In this document: piece by piece, positions 1 to 5,406 of the stretch
How positions within the stretch are numbered: position 1 is the stretch's first letter
Layout: every line of letters starts with the position of its first letter
Assembly: GCA_902796695.1 (NCBI GenBank)
Contig: CADBQE010000008.1
Coordinates: 1 to 10,830, forward strand
Source: an uncultured Lachnospiraceae bacterium
GTDB lineage: Bacteria; Bacillota; Clostridia; Lachnospirales; Lachnospiraceae
Reading direction: 5' to 3'
Length of the DNA stretch: 10,830 nt
Notes under the pieces: generated by a model
What the model saw: only the letters and a program-made list of their open reading frames with translations
The model's database searches: none
Told to the model about the DNA's origin: nothing
Position numbers and translations under genes: made by a program

Positions 1-601
1 CGGACAGCAGCATGGCCGGGAGGGCGTCCACAGCCCAGCGCAGCCGTCGGTAAAGGAGTCCGCGGAAGATCAGTTCTTCCACAACAGGCGTCAGAATGCC
101 TACCGCGATCAGTTCCAGCAGCAGGGTCCCCTTGTACAGGACCTGCGCGGTTTCCTGATAGCTGTCCTGCAGCAGCGTGTAAAGACCGCTGTACATCAGG
201 ACGTGGTTCAGGATCACGCAGGCGGATATCCCGCAGAGGAAGCACAGCGCGAATCCCCAGGGAACGCTGCGCGACCACGTCTCCGTGCGGAACCCTTCCC
301 GCCGCTCTTTTTTCCTGTCCAGGGAAAAGAACAGCAGCAGCAGGGGGATCGCAGCCGTACAGGTGATGACGGAGAGCGGCAGGTAATATTCGTAGACCTG
401 GTCGCTCAGGCGCAGCGAGCTGTCCACGAGGCTGCCGGCCGTCGCGGTGAACGACGGATCCGTGATCATCTTATAGTAGGCAAAGGCGAAGGTCACCAGC
501 ATGGCGATGCCTTCGTAGACGAGCCAGGGATAGATCAGGTCCCAGACCCTCCCGAGATACGTGGTATTCAGTTGTTCCTGGCGGCCTGTCCAATGAATCA
601 T
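1..601 (-). CDS. CPBP-family (CAAX/Abi-type) intramembrane metalloprotease, C-terminus beyond window
   Basis: The reading frame is open from an ATG at 599-601 to the window edge: 200 codons with no stop. The translation is strongly hydrophobic, with membrane segments near residues 24-42, 73-93, 116-131 and 160-175. The motif EELIFRG at residues 175-181 (E175, E176, R180) is the first signature of the CPBP family, whose members are glutamate/histidine metal-dependent membrane proteases related to Rce1. The later His motifs would lie outside the window. AGGAG at 607-611 sits 5 bases before the start and fixes it. The gene has its own promoter just past the galE terminator, so it is probably a separate unit. 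In bacteria, family roles include bacteriocin self-immunity, peptide maturation and anti-sigma factor cleavage; nothing visible here chooses among them. The family call is firm and the substrate is unknown. Confidence 0.85.
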   Translation of the reverse strand, partial: MIHWTGRQEQLNTTYLGRVWDLIYPWLVYEGIAMLVTFAFAYYKMITDPSFTATAGSLVDSSLRLSDQVYEYYLPLSVITCTAAIPLLLLFFSLDRKKERREGFRTETWSRSVPWGFALCFLCGISACVILNHVLMYSGLYTLLQDSYQETAQVLYKGTLLLELIAVGILTPVVEELIFRGLLYRRLRWAVDALPAMLLS

Positions 602-627
602 CAGCTCTCCTTTTCTCACGCCAAAAA

Positions 628-645
628 ATATCTGCACGCAGATAT
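628..645. promoter_or_regulatory. Perfect 8-2-8 palindrome in the leader of the CPBP gene
   Basis: The arms ATATCTGC (628-635) and GCAGATAT (638-645) are perfect inverted repeats separated by AC. Relative to the promoter at 655-683, the palindrome begins a few bases downstream of the expected transcription start, a classic position for a repressor operator. No U-run follows it, so it is not an intrinsic terminator. The binding protein is unknown and the function is inferred from position and symmetry. Confidence 0.45.
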
Positions 646-654
646 ACAGAGTAG

Positions 655-683
655 ACTATAGCACAGCCGCGCCGCGGATGCAA
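655..683 (-). promoter_or_regulatory. Sigma-A-like promoter for the CPBP gene
   Basis: Read on the minus strand, the -35 is TTGCAT (678-683), the spacer is exactly 17 bases, and the -10 is TATAGT (655-660). A TGC immediately before the -10 makes an extended -10. It lies about 55 bases upstream of the start codon and just past the galE terminator, which suits independent transcription of the protease gene. Confidence 0.7.
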
Positions 684-715
684 GAGCTTTTTTGACAATT
701 TTTCTGCTTTTTCGC

Positions 716-746
716 AAAAAAAGCCCTGCCGCGGTCCGGCAGGGCT
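716..746 (-). terminator. Rho-independent terminator after galE
   Basis: A 9-bp perfect stem (722-730 paired with 738-746) with a 7-base loop is followed on the minus strand by seven T residues (716-722, the first overlapping the stem base). It begins about 18 bases after the galE stop codon and ends the polymerase-galE transcript before the CPBP gene promoter. Confidence 0.9.
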
Positions 747-763
747 CGGGAGAGGTGACGGGC

Positions 764-1765
764 TCAGAGCAGGCCTTTCTCGAAGCGCCAGGCATCCCGG
801 CACATATCTTCTATATTCTTTTCGGCTTTCCAGTGCAGGACGGCTTCTGCTTTCCGGGTCTCCGCGAAGCTGAAGGCCAGGTCTCCCGGCCGGCGCGGCG
901 CGATCACATAGGGGATCGTAAGGCCGTTCGCCCGCTCGAAGGCGTGGATCATTTCAAGCACGCTGGTCCCTTTTCCGGTGCCCAGGTTGAAAACTTCCGT
1001 GCCCGTATGGGATTCGGCGTAGTTCAGAGCGGCCACATGGCCCTTCGCCAGATCCACGACATGGATATAATCCCGCACGCCGGTCCCGTCCGGAGTTTCG
1101 TAATCATTGCCGAATACGTTCAGATGATCGCGTTTTCCGGCCGCGACCTGCGTAATGAACGGCATCAGGTTGTTGGGAATGCCGCCCGGTTTTTCGCCGA
1201 TCAGACCGCTGGCGTGGGCGCCGACCGGGTTAAAATAGCGCAGGAGCACCACGGAGAGGCGTTCGTCGGCATGGGCCGCGCCTTCCAGGATCTTTTCGAT
1301 CATGAATTTAGTCCAGCCGTAGGGGTTGCTGCAGCCGCCGGTGGGCGAATCTTCATTAAAGGGAGGCTGAGAAGCGCCGTAGACCGTGGAGGAAGAACTG
1401 AAAATGATGCGGCGGCAGTCAAACTGCGCCATGGTCTCCAGCAGGGTCAGCGTCGTATCCAGATTGTTGCGGTAGTACATCAGCGGCTTCGCAACGGACT
1501 CGCCTACGGCCTTGTAGCCGGCAAAATGGATAACGGCATCGGGGGATTCTTTGCGGAACAGGTCCGCCAGCGCCTGCCTGTCCGCCACGTCGATTTCATA
1601 AAAGACCGGACGCTTTCCGGTGATCTGTTCGATGCGGTCCACGACATCGCGGCTGCTGTTGGACAGATTGTCGGCCAGCACGGCTTCATGTCCCTGCTCC
1701 AGCAGTTTCACGGCGGTATGGGATCCGATGAACCCGGTGCCGCCGGTCAGCAAAACTTTACTCAT
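764..1765 (-). CDS. galE: UDP-glucose 4-epimerase
   Basis: GalE interconverts UDP-glucose and UDP-galactose (often also the N-acetyl forms) in the cytoplasm, using tightly bound NAD. The 333-residue protein has the usual family length. The Rossmann motif GGTGFIGSH is at residues 8-16. The catalytic triad falls at the same numbers as in the E. coli enzyme: Ser124 in the SSSSTVYG stretch, then Tyr149 and Lys153 in YGWTK. The NNLDTT and RYFNPVGAH stretches are also typical. The ATG overlaps the end of the upstream polymerase gene by 8 bases and is preceded by an AGGAG site, so the two genes are very likely cotranscribed and translationally coupled. Supply of UDP-galactose for a surface polysaccharide is the natural inference, although the Leloir pathway cannot be excluded. 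Confidence 0.97.
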   Translation of the reverse strand: MSKVLLTGGTGFIGSHTAVKLLEQGHEAVLADNLSNSSRDVVDRIEQITGKRPVFYEIDVADRQALADLFRKESPDAVIHFAGYKAVGESVAKPLMYYRNNLDTTLTLLETMAQFDCRRIIFSSSSTVYGASQPPFNEDSPTGGCSNPYGWTKFMIEKILEGAAHADERLSVVLLRYFNPVGAHASGLIGEKPGGIPNNLMPFITQVAAGKRDHLNVFGNDYETPDGTGVRDYIHVVDLAKGHVAALNYAESHTGTEVFNLGTGKGTSVLEMIHAFERANGLTIPYVIAPRRPGDLAFSFAETRKAEAVLHWKAEKNIEDMCRDAWRFEKGLL

Positions 1766-3095
1766 GACTCTCCTCTTTTCTTAATTCCGCACAGCGCAGC
1801 GTGAGCGCATACCAGCTGATGCCCACGGCCGCGTTCATCCAGGGATTGTAATAGGTTGCGATCAGGAAGCAGACAAGCCCCGCGAAGATCAGGGGTTCCT
1901 CCTCTTCTCCCGGCGCTTTCCGCTTCCGGATCAGCTGCAGAAAAGCCAGAGCGGCCGGCGCCAGGTACAGAAGCAGACCGACGGCTCCGCAGCGCATCAG
2001 CATATCATGATAGAAATATTCATCCGGGCCGTCCCGGGAAGGGACTACGGCCCCCAGCCCGTGTCCGATGAGCGGGGAAGTCCGGATCTTTTCCTTCAGC
2101 TCGCGCACGGTCTGCGCCCGTGTGGCATTGGTGTTTTCCGTGATCTCTTCCATGACGACGGGCTCCGTTTCCGTCCAGGTGTGCGGATACGGGATCACGG
2201 CGTGCAGGTCCACATGGAAGCAGCGGGCCATGGCGTACTGGAAGCTGCCCTGCTTCAGGATCAGGTCCTGTCCGATCATACAGATCAGGAAGATTCCGGC
2301 CAGCAGCAGCGTCCGCAGCACGACGCGGCGCACGGGAAAGCGGCGGATCAGCAGGATCAGAGCAATCAGCAGCCCGATAAACAGCGTCAAATACATGCTG
2401 CGCGTATAGGTATAGAACAGGGCCGTGAAATTCAGGAGGAACAGGACCGCGTATTTCAGGGAGAACCGCTCTTCCTTCATTTGCCGGCCCAGGAAGATCA
2501 GGCAGGCGGCCGTCATATACATGGAGCTGCGGCAGAAAATGCGGACCGCGTTGTATTCCACCGGAAGGAGCGTGCCCCACTGGATCGCCCAGATCCATTC
2601 CACAAAATCCGTCAGCGCGCCCGGAGCGATCCCCGCGAAAACGATATTGAACAGCACGCAGACCGCCGCCTGGAAGGTGGCGCCGGCCAGCCCAAAATTC
2701 AGCAGCCGCCGCAGATCTTTTTTATCCGCCGCGAGCACCTGGATCAGGGGAATCAGGCCCAGCCAGGCAAATCCCATGATGTCGGAGGCCCATACGCCGG
2801 GGTGCGCCCCGTTCATCCGGCCCCGCAGGGCTTCCACGGCCAGATACGCCGCGAGCGCAGCCAGCAGCAGAAACAGCGGCTTCCGGACCTGATGCCGGAT
2901 GTCCTTCAGGTACAGGGGAAGGCCGCAGACCAGGGCGGCCAGGACCAGGAGAATGCGGGGACTGATCGGGCCCACCCGGAGATAATGGCCCGCGCCCGTG
3001 GAGGCAATGTCAAACAACAGAAGACACAGGGCCGTGAGCCCCGTCTTCCGCAGTCTTTCCCATATTTCCGTATTTGTATTCAGAATGGATTCCAT
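1758..3095 (-). CDS. Wzy/WaaL-type O-antigen polymerase or ligase family membrane protein
   Basis: This 445-residue protein has roughly twelve hydrophobic segments (about residues 17-33, 46-63, 73-90, 104-121, 131-154, 190-204, 213-229, 233-250, 258-275, 365-388, 401-416 and 420-435) and one large hydrophilic loop at about 276-364. That topology, YTRSMYLTLFIG near 229-240 with Arg232, and the loop-end pattern IGHGLGA (343-349) followed by YFYHDMLMRCG (360-370) match the Wzy_C/O-antigen ligase superfamily. Members polymerise or transfer undecaprenyl-linked glycans outside the membrane. In a Gram-positive host a capsule or wall-glycan polymerase is likelier than an LPS ligase. The ATG at 3093-3095 follows an AAAGGAAA site about ten bases upstream. 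It leads a two-gene unit with galE. The glycan is unknown, and flippase or glycosyltransferase genes are not adjacent. Confidence 0.82.
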   Translation of the reverse strand: MESILNTNTEIWERLRKTGLTALCLLLFDIASTGAGHYLRVGPISPRILLVLAALVCGLPLYLKDIRHQVRKPLFLLLAALAAYLAVEALRGRMNGAHPGVWASDIMGFAWLGLIPLIQVLAADKKDLRRLLNFGLAGATFQAAVCVLFNIVFAGIAPGALTDFVEWIWAIQWGTLLPVEYNAVRIFCRSSMYMTAACLIFLGRQMKEERFSLKYAVLFLLNFTALFYTYTRSMYLTLFIGLLIALILLIRRFPVRRVVLRTLLLAGIFLICMIGQDLILKQGSFQYAMARCFHVDLHAVIPYPHTWTETEPVVMEEITENTNATRAQTVRELKEKIRTSPLIGHGLGAVVPSRDGPDEYFYHDMLMRCGAVGLLLYLAPAALAFLQLIRKRKAPGEEEEPLIFAGLVCFLIATYYNPWMNAAVGISWYALTLRCAELRKEESHE

Positions 3096-3125
3096 ACTGT
3101 CAGTTTCCTTTGCGTCTATACGGCG

Positions 3126-3154
3126 ATTATAGCGGATAAAGGCATTCTTTTCAA
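3126..3154 (-). promoter_or_regulatory. Sigma-A-like promoter for the polymerase-galE unit
   Basis: On the minus strand the -35 is TTGAAA (3149-3154), the spacer is 17 bases, and the -10 is a perfect TATAAT (3126-3131), about 30 bases before the start codon. It stands back to back with the rsuA-type promoter, and only four bases separate the two -35 boxes. Confidence 0.85.
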
Positions 3155-3158
3155 GTCT

Positions 3159-3187
3159 TTGACAAACGGCGGGCGGCGGGGCATAAT
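3159..3187 (+). promoter_or_regulatory. Sigma-A-like promoter for the pseudouridine synthase gene
   Basis: A perfect TTGACA (3159-3164) is followed by a 17-base spacer and CATAAT (3182-3187). The expected transcription start is about 20 bases before the start codon. It is divergent from the polymerase promoter at 3126-3154. Confidence 0.85.
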
Positions 3188-3203
3188 AGCATCAGAACCG
3201 GGC

Positions 3204-3210
3204 AGGAGGA
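3204..3210 (+). promoter_or_regulatory. Ribosome binding site that sets the rsuA-type start
   Basis: AGGAGGA lies 5 bases before the ATG at 3216. The reading frame stays open far upstream (antisense to the polymerase gene), but this site, the promoter at 3159-3187 and the family N-terminus all place the start at 3216. Confidence 0.9.
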
Positions 3211-3215
3211 AAAGC

Positions 3216-3926
3216 ATGGAACGTCTGGACAAGATCATTTCCGCATACAGCCGCTATTCCAGAAGGGAAGCGGCCGAACTGATCCGCCGCGGGCGGGTGG
3301 CCGCGGGCGGCACGATCGTACGGGACGCCGCCGCAAAATTCGATCCGGAATCGGCCGGGATCTCGATAGACGGCCGTCCGCTTTCGGTCCGCACGCAGCG
3401 CACGCTGATGCTGAACAAGCCGGCGGGCGTCGTTTCCGCTACGGAAGACCCGCGGGAAAAGACGGTCCTGGACCTGATCCGGGAGGAGGACCGCTATCCG
3501 GAACTCTTCCCGGCCGGCCGGCTGGACAAGGATACGACCGGACTGCTGATCCTGACCAGCGACGGAGATCTGTGTCACCGCATTATCTCGCCCCGGAAAG
3601 AAATCTACAAGACCTATCTGGTGACCGTACAGGGCGCCCTGACGGAGGCGGACGAAGCCGCCGTGGGGGCCGGGATCGTGCTGCAGAGCGGAGAATCCTT
3701 CCTGCCCGGACAGCTGCGGATCCTGGAGAGCGGCGCGGAATCGCGGGCCGAGCTGAAGATCTGCGAAGGACGCTTTCATCAGGTCAAACGCATGATGGCG
3801 GCCCTCGGAAAGCCGGTGCTCGCGCTGCGGCGGACGGCCGTAGGCGGTCTCGCACTGGATGAATCGCTCAGCCCCGGAGAATACCGGCTGCTGGAGGAAG
3901 GCGATATTGCCCGGATTTTTCAATAG
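3216..3926 (+). CDS. rsuA: RsuA/RluB-family rRNA pseudouridine synthase
   Basis: The 236-residue protein isomerises a specific uridine in ribosomal RNA to pseudouridine. An S4 RNA-binding domain occupies about residues 1-47 (MERLDKIISAYSRYSRREAA start). The catalytic domain carries LMLNKPAGVVSATED near 64-78 and the active-site motif GRLDKDTTGLL at 101-111, with Asp104 the expected catalytic aspartate. GRFHQVKRM near the C-terminus is also characteristic. Length and motifs fit the short RsuA-type group (like B. subtilis YtzG) rather than the longer RluB type. The exact target base cannot be read from the sequence, so the symbol is by family. No clear terminator follows, and some transcription may run into the LysR gene. 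Confidence 0.92.
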   Translation: MERLDKIISAYSRYSRREAAELIRRGRVAAGGTIVRDAAAKFDPESAGISIDGRPLSVRTQRTLMLNKPAGVVSATEDPREKTVLDLIREEDRYPELFPAGRLDKDTTGLLILTSDGDLCHRIISPRKEIYKTYLVTVQGALTEADEAAVGAGIVLQSGESFLPGQLRILESGAESRAELKICEGRFHQVKRMMAALGKPVLALRRTAVGGLALDESLSPGEYRLLEEGDIARIFQ

Positions 3927-3952
3927 TTTTCCCGCAAGTTGTTTCTTTTCGC

Positions 3953-3981
3953 TTGCCAAGTGCGCGCATATATGCTAATAT
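3953..3981 (+). promoter_or_regulatory. Candidate promoter of the LysR-type gene with a palindrome in its spacer
   Basis: TTGCCA (3953-3958) and TAATAT (3976-3981) are spaced by 17 bases, and a TGC precedes the -10. The spacer contains the perfect 10-bp palindrome GCATATATGC (3966-3975), a plausible operator. The leader down to 4038 is AT-rich compared with its surroundings. The -10 is imperfect, so the call is moderate. Confidence 0.5.
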
Positions 3982-4026
3982 AAATCAGAAGTAATCGGCC
4001 TATAAATAATTCAAATAACTTCAGTG

Positions 4027-4032
4027 AGGGAG
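4027..4032 (+). promoter_or_regulatory. Ribosome binding site that sets the LysR start
   Basis: AGGGAG is 6 bases before the ATG at 4039. An in-frame GTG at 4024 would place this site inside the coding region and would add five residues not expected in the family, so the ATG is preferred. Confidence 0.75.
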
Positions 4033-4038
4033 CGATAT

Positions 4039-4986
4039 ATGTTCAGCAACGCCGAATACGTCTATGAGGTGTACAAAGAACGCAGCTTTTCGCGGGCTGC
4101 CCAGAATCTGTATATTTCCCAGCCTGCGCTCAGCGTCACCATCAAACGCATCGAGAGCCGTGTCGGCGCGCCGCTGTTTGACCGCAGCACCAATCCCATA
4201 GGGCTTACGGACTGCGGCCAGAAATATATTGAAGTCGTCAAACAGATGATGGATCTCCAGAACGGCTTTGTCAATTATCTGAACGATCTGGAGGATCTCA
4301 AAGCCGGCGTCGTCAATGTGGGCGGCAGCAATCTGTTTACGTCCTGTCTTCTTCCTCCCATCATCTCCGAATACAAAAACCGCTATCCGGCCGTGGAGAT
4401 CAACGTGGTGGAGGCCAATACGCCTTATCTGGACCAGCTGCTGATGGAAGGCCGCCTGGACCTGATCCTGGACAACTATATCTTCGATAAAAAGACCCAC
4501 GATTCCCACCTGTACCGCCGGGAAGACCTGTTGCTGGCCGTTCCGGCCAGTTTTCCCGTCAACCGCCGGCTGAAGGAATATCAGGTGAGCCGGGACAGCG
4601 TCATAAGCGGAACTTTCCGCAGTCCGGACGTGCAGCCGGCCCCGTTCGATGCTTTTAAGGACCTTCCCTTCATCTTCCTGAAAGCCGGAAACGATACCCG
4701 GGACCGGGCCATGACGCTGTTTGCGGAGTATAAGTTCCAGCCCCGCATTATTCTGGAACTGGACCAGCAGATGACCTCCTACAACGTCAGCTGCCAGGGC
4801 CTGGGCCTCTCTTTTGTCTCGGATACGCTGGTCCGCAGCGTGCCCGCCGACCGTCACGTGTGCTTTTACAAACTGGATCCCGCCGTGTCCCACCGGGATC
4901 TGTGCTTTTTCCGGAAGCGGGCCAAGTATATCACCAGGGCCGTGCGGGAGTTTCTGAATATCGCGGACCGGCTGGCTCAGCAGTAA
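4039..4986 (+). CDS. LysR-type transcriptional regulator
   Basis: The 315-residue protein has the standard LysR architecture. A winged helix-turn-helix lies at about residues 3-60, with the signature AAQNLYISQPALSVTIKRIE (20-39) followed by GAPLFDRS (43-50). An effector-binding domain starts near residue 90 with VVNVGGSN. These regulators bind DNA as tetramers and respond to a small metabolite. They often control a divergent neighbour, but here the upstream gene is co-directional and the downstream gene converges, so the target is not evident. A palindrome in its own promoter hints at autoregulation. The residue ring around the effector pocket does not reveal the ligand to me. Confidence 0.93.
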   Translation: MFSNAEYVYEVYKERSFSRAAQNLYISQPALSVTIKRIESRVGAPLFDRSTNPIGLTDCGQKYIEVVKQMMDLQNGFVNYLNDLEDLKAGVVNVGGSNLFTSCLLPPIISEYKNRYPAVEINVVEANTPYLDQLLMEGRLDLILDNYIFDKKTHDSHLYRREDLLLAVPASFPVNRRLKEYQVSRDSVISGTFRSPDVQPAPFDAFKDLPFIFLKAGNDTRDRAMTLFAEYKFQPRIILELDQQMTSYNVSCQGLGLSFVSDTLVRSVPADRHVCFYKLDPAVSHRDLCFFRKRAKYITRAVREFLNIADRLAQQ

Positions 4987-5005
4987 GCCGGGCGCTTCTT
5001 TGCGG

Positions 5006-5034
5006 AAGGACGGGCACGAAGCCCGTCCTTTTTT
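5006..5034 (+). terminator. Rho-independent terminator after the LysR gene
   Basis: A perfect 10-bp stem (5006-5015 with 5021-5030) and a 5-base loop are followed by a T-run (5029-5034). It lies 19 bases past the LysR stop. Read on the minus strand, the same hairpin is not followed by a T-run, so it is a poor terminator for the convergent cupin operon. Confidence 0.92.
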
Positions 5035-5049
5035 GACTGTCCGGAGGAA

Positions 5050-5406
5050 TCAGTTTTCCTTTACGAACAGGATCTCCGCCAGCAGTTCCAGCGGCTCCTC
5101 TCCCACGGCTTCGATGCTGTGGGAATCGCCGTCCCGGCACTGCATCATATCGCCTTCCTCCAGGATCACTTCCCGGTCGTTGTCGTGGACCTTCGCGGTG
5201 CCTTTCAGAATGTAATAGAGCTCGAATTCCCCCGTGTGCCGGTGATATCCGATGGAGTCCCCGGGGGAAAGGGTAAAGACCGCGAACAGGCGGCCCGTGC
5301 CGTAGGAATCCTCCGCCCGCAGAAACTGACGGCGGCAGATAATGCCTTCCCCGCCCTGCACCCGTGTCAGAAGTTCGACCGGCTGCTCTTCTTTTCTGGT
5401 AATCAT
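5050..5406 (-). CDS. Small single-domain cupin protein
   Basis: The 118-residue protein is a single cupin barrel. Motif 1 fits G-x5-H-x-H-x4-E-x6-G exactly: Gly49, His55, His57, Glu62, Gly69. Motif 2 is degenerate: Gly85, Gly93 and His96 are present, but the usual Pro is Arg91 and the terminal Asn is Ala100. All four likely metal ligands (two His, Glu, His) remain, so metal binding is probable. Cupins range from isomerases and dioxygenases to small-molecule sensors, and nothing here selects a reaction. The start codon overlaps the topB stop by 4 bases (ATGA), with GGAGGAG just upstream. It is the last gene of the five-gene run. No convincing terminator follows on this strand. Confidence 0.88.
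   Translation of the reverse strand: MITRKEEQPVELLTRVQGGEGIICRRQFLRAEDSYGTGRLFAVFTLSPGDSIGYHRHTGEFELYYILKGTAKVHDNDREVILEEGDMMQCRDGDSHSIEAVGEEPLELLAEILFVKEN

Noticed and set aside
692..1804. Long plus-strand open frame (370 codons) antisense to galE
   Set aside because: It is the mirror of galE, which has perfect family motifs. The antisense translation has no recognisable domain and is a GC-driven shadow.
2007..3215. In-frame upstream extension of the pseudouridine synthase
   Set aside because: It is antisense to the polymerase gene, is rich in Gln/Arg/Asp without domain character, and lies upstream of a strong promoter and ribosome binding site at 3159-3210.
4024..4038. GTG start for the LysR gene
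   Set aside because: It would put the Shine-Dalgarno-like AGGGAG inside the coding region. The ATG at 4039 has ideal spacing.
4021..4893. Minus-strand open frame (290 codons) opposite the LysR gene
   Set aside because: The plus-strand LysR protein has a full domain architecture. The opposite frame is a shadow.
5006..5034. Hairpin as a bidirectional terminator for the cupin operon
   Set aside because: On the minus strand no T-run follows the stem, so only the plus-strand function is supported.
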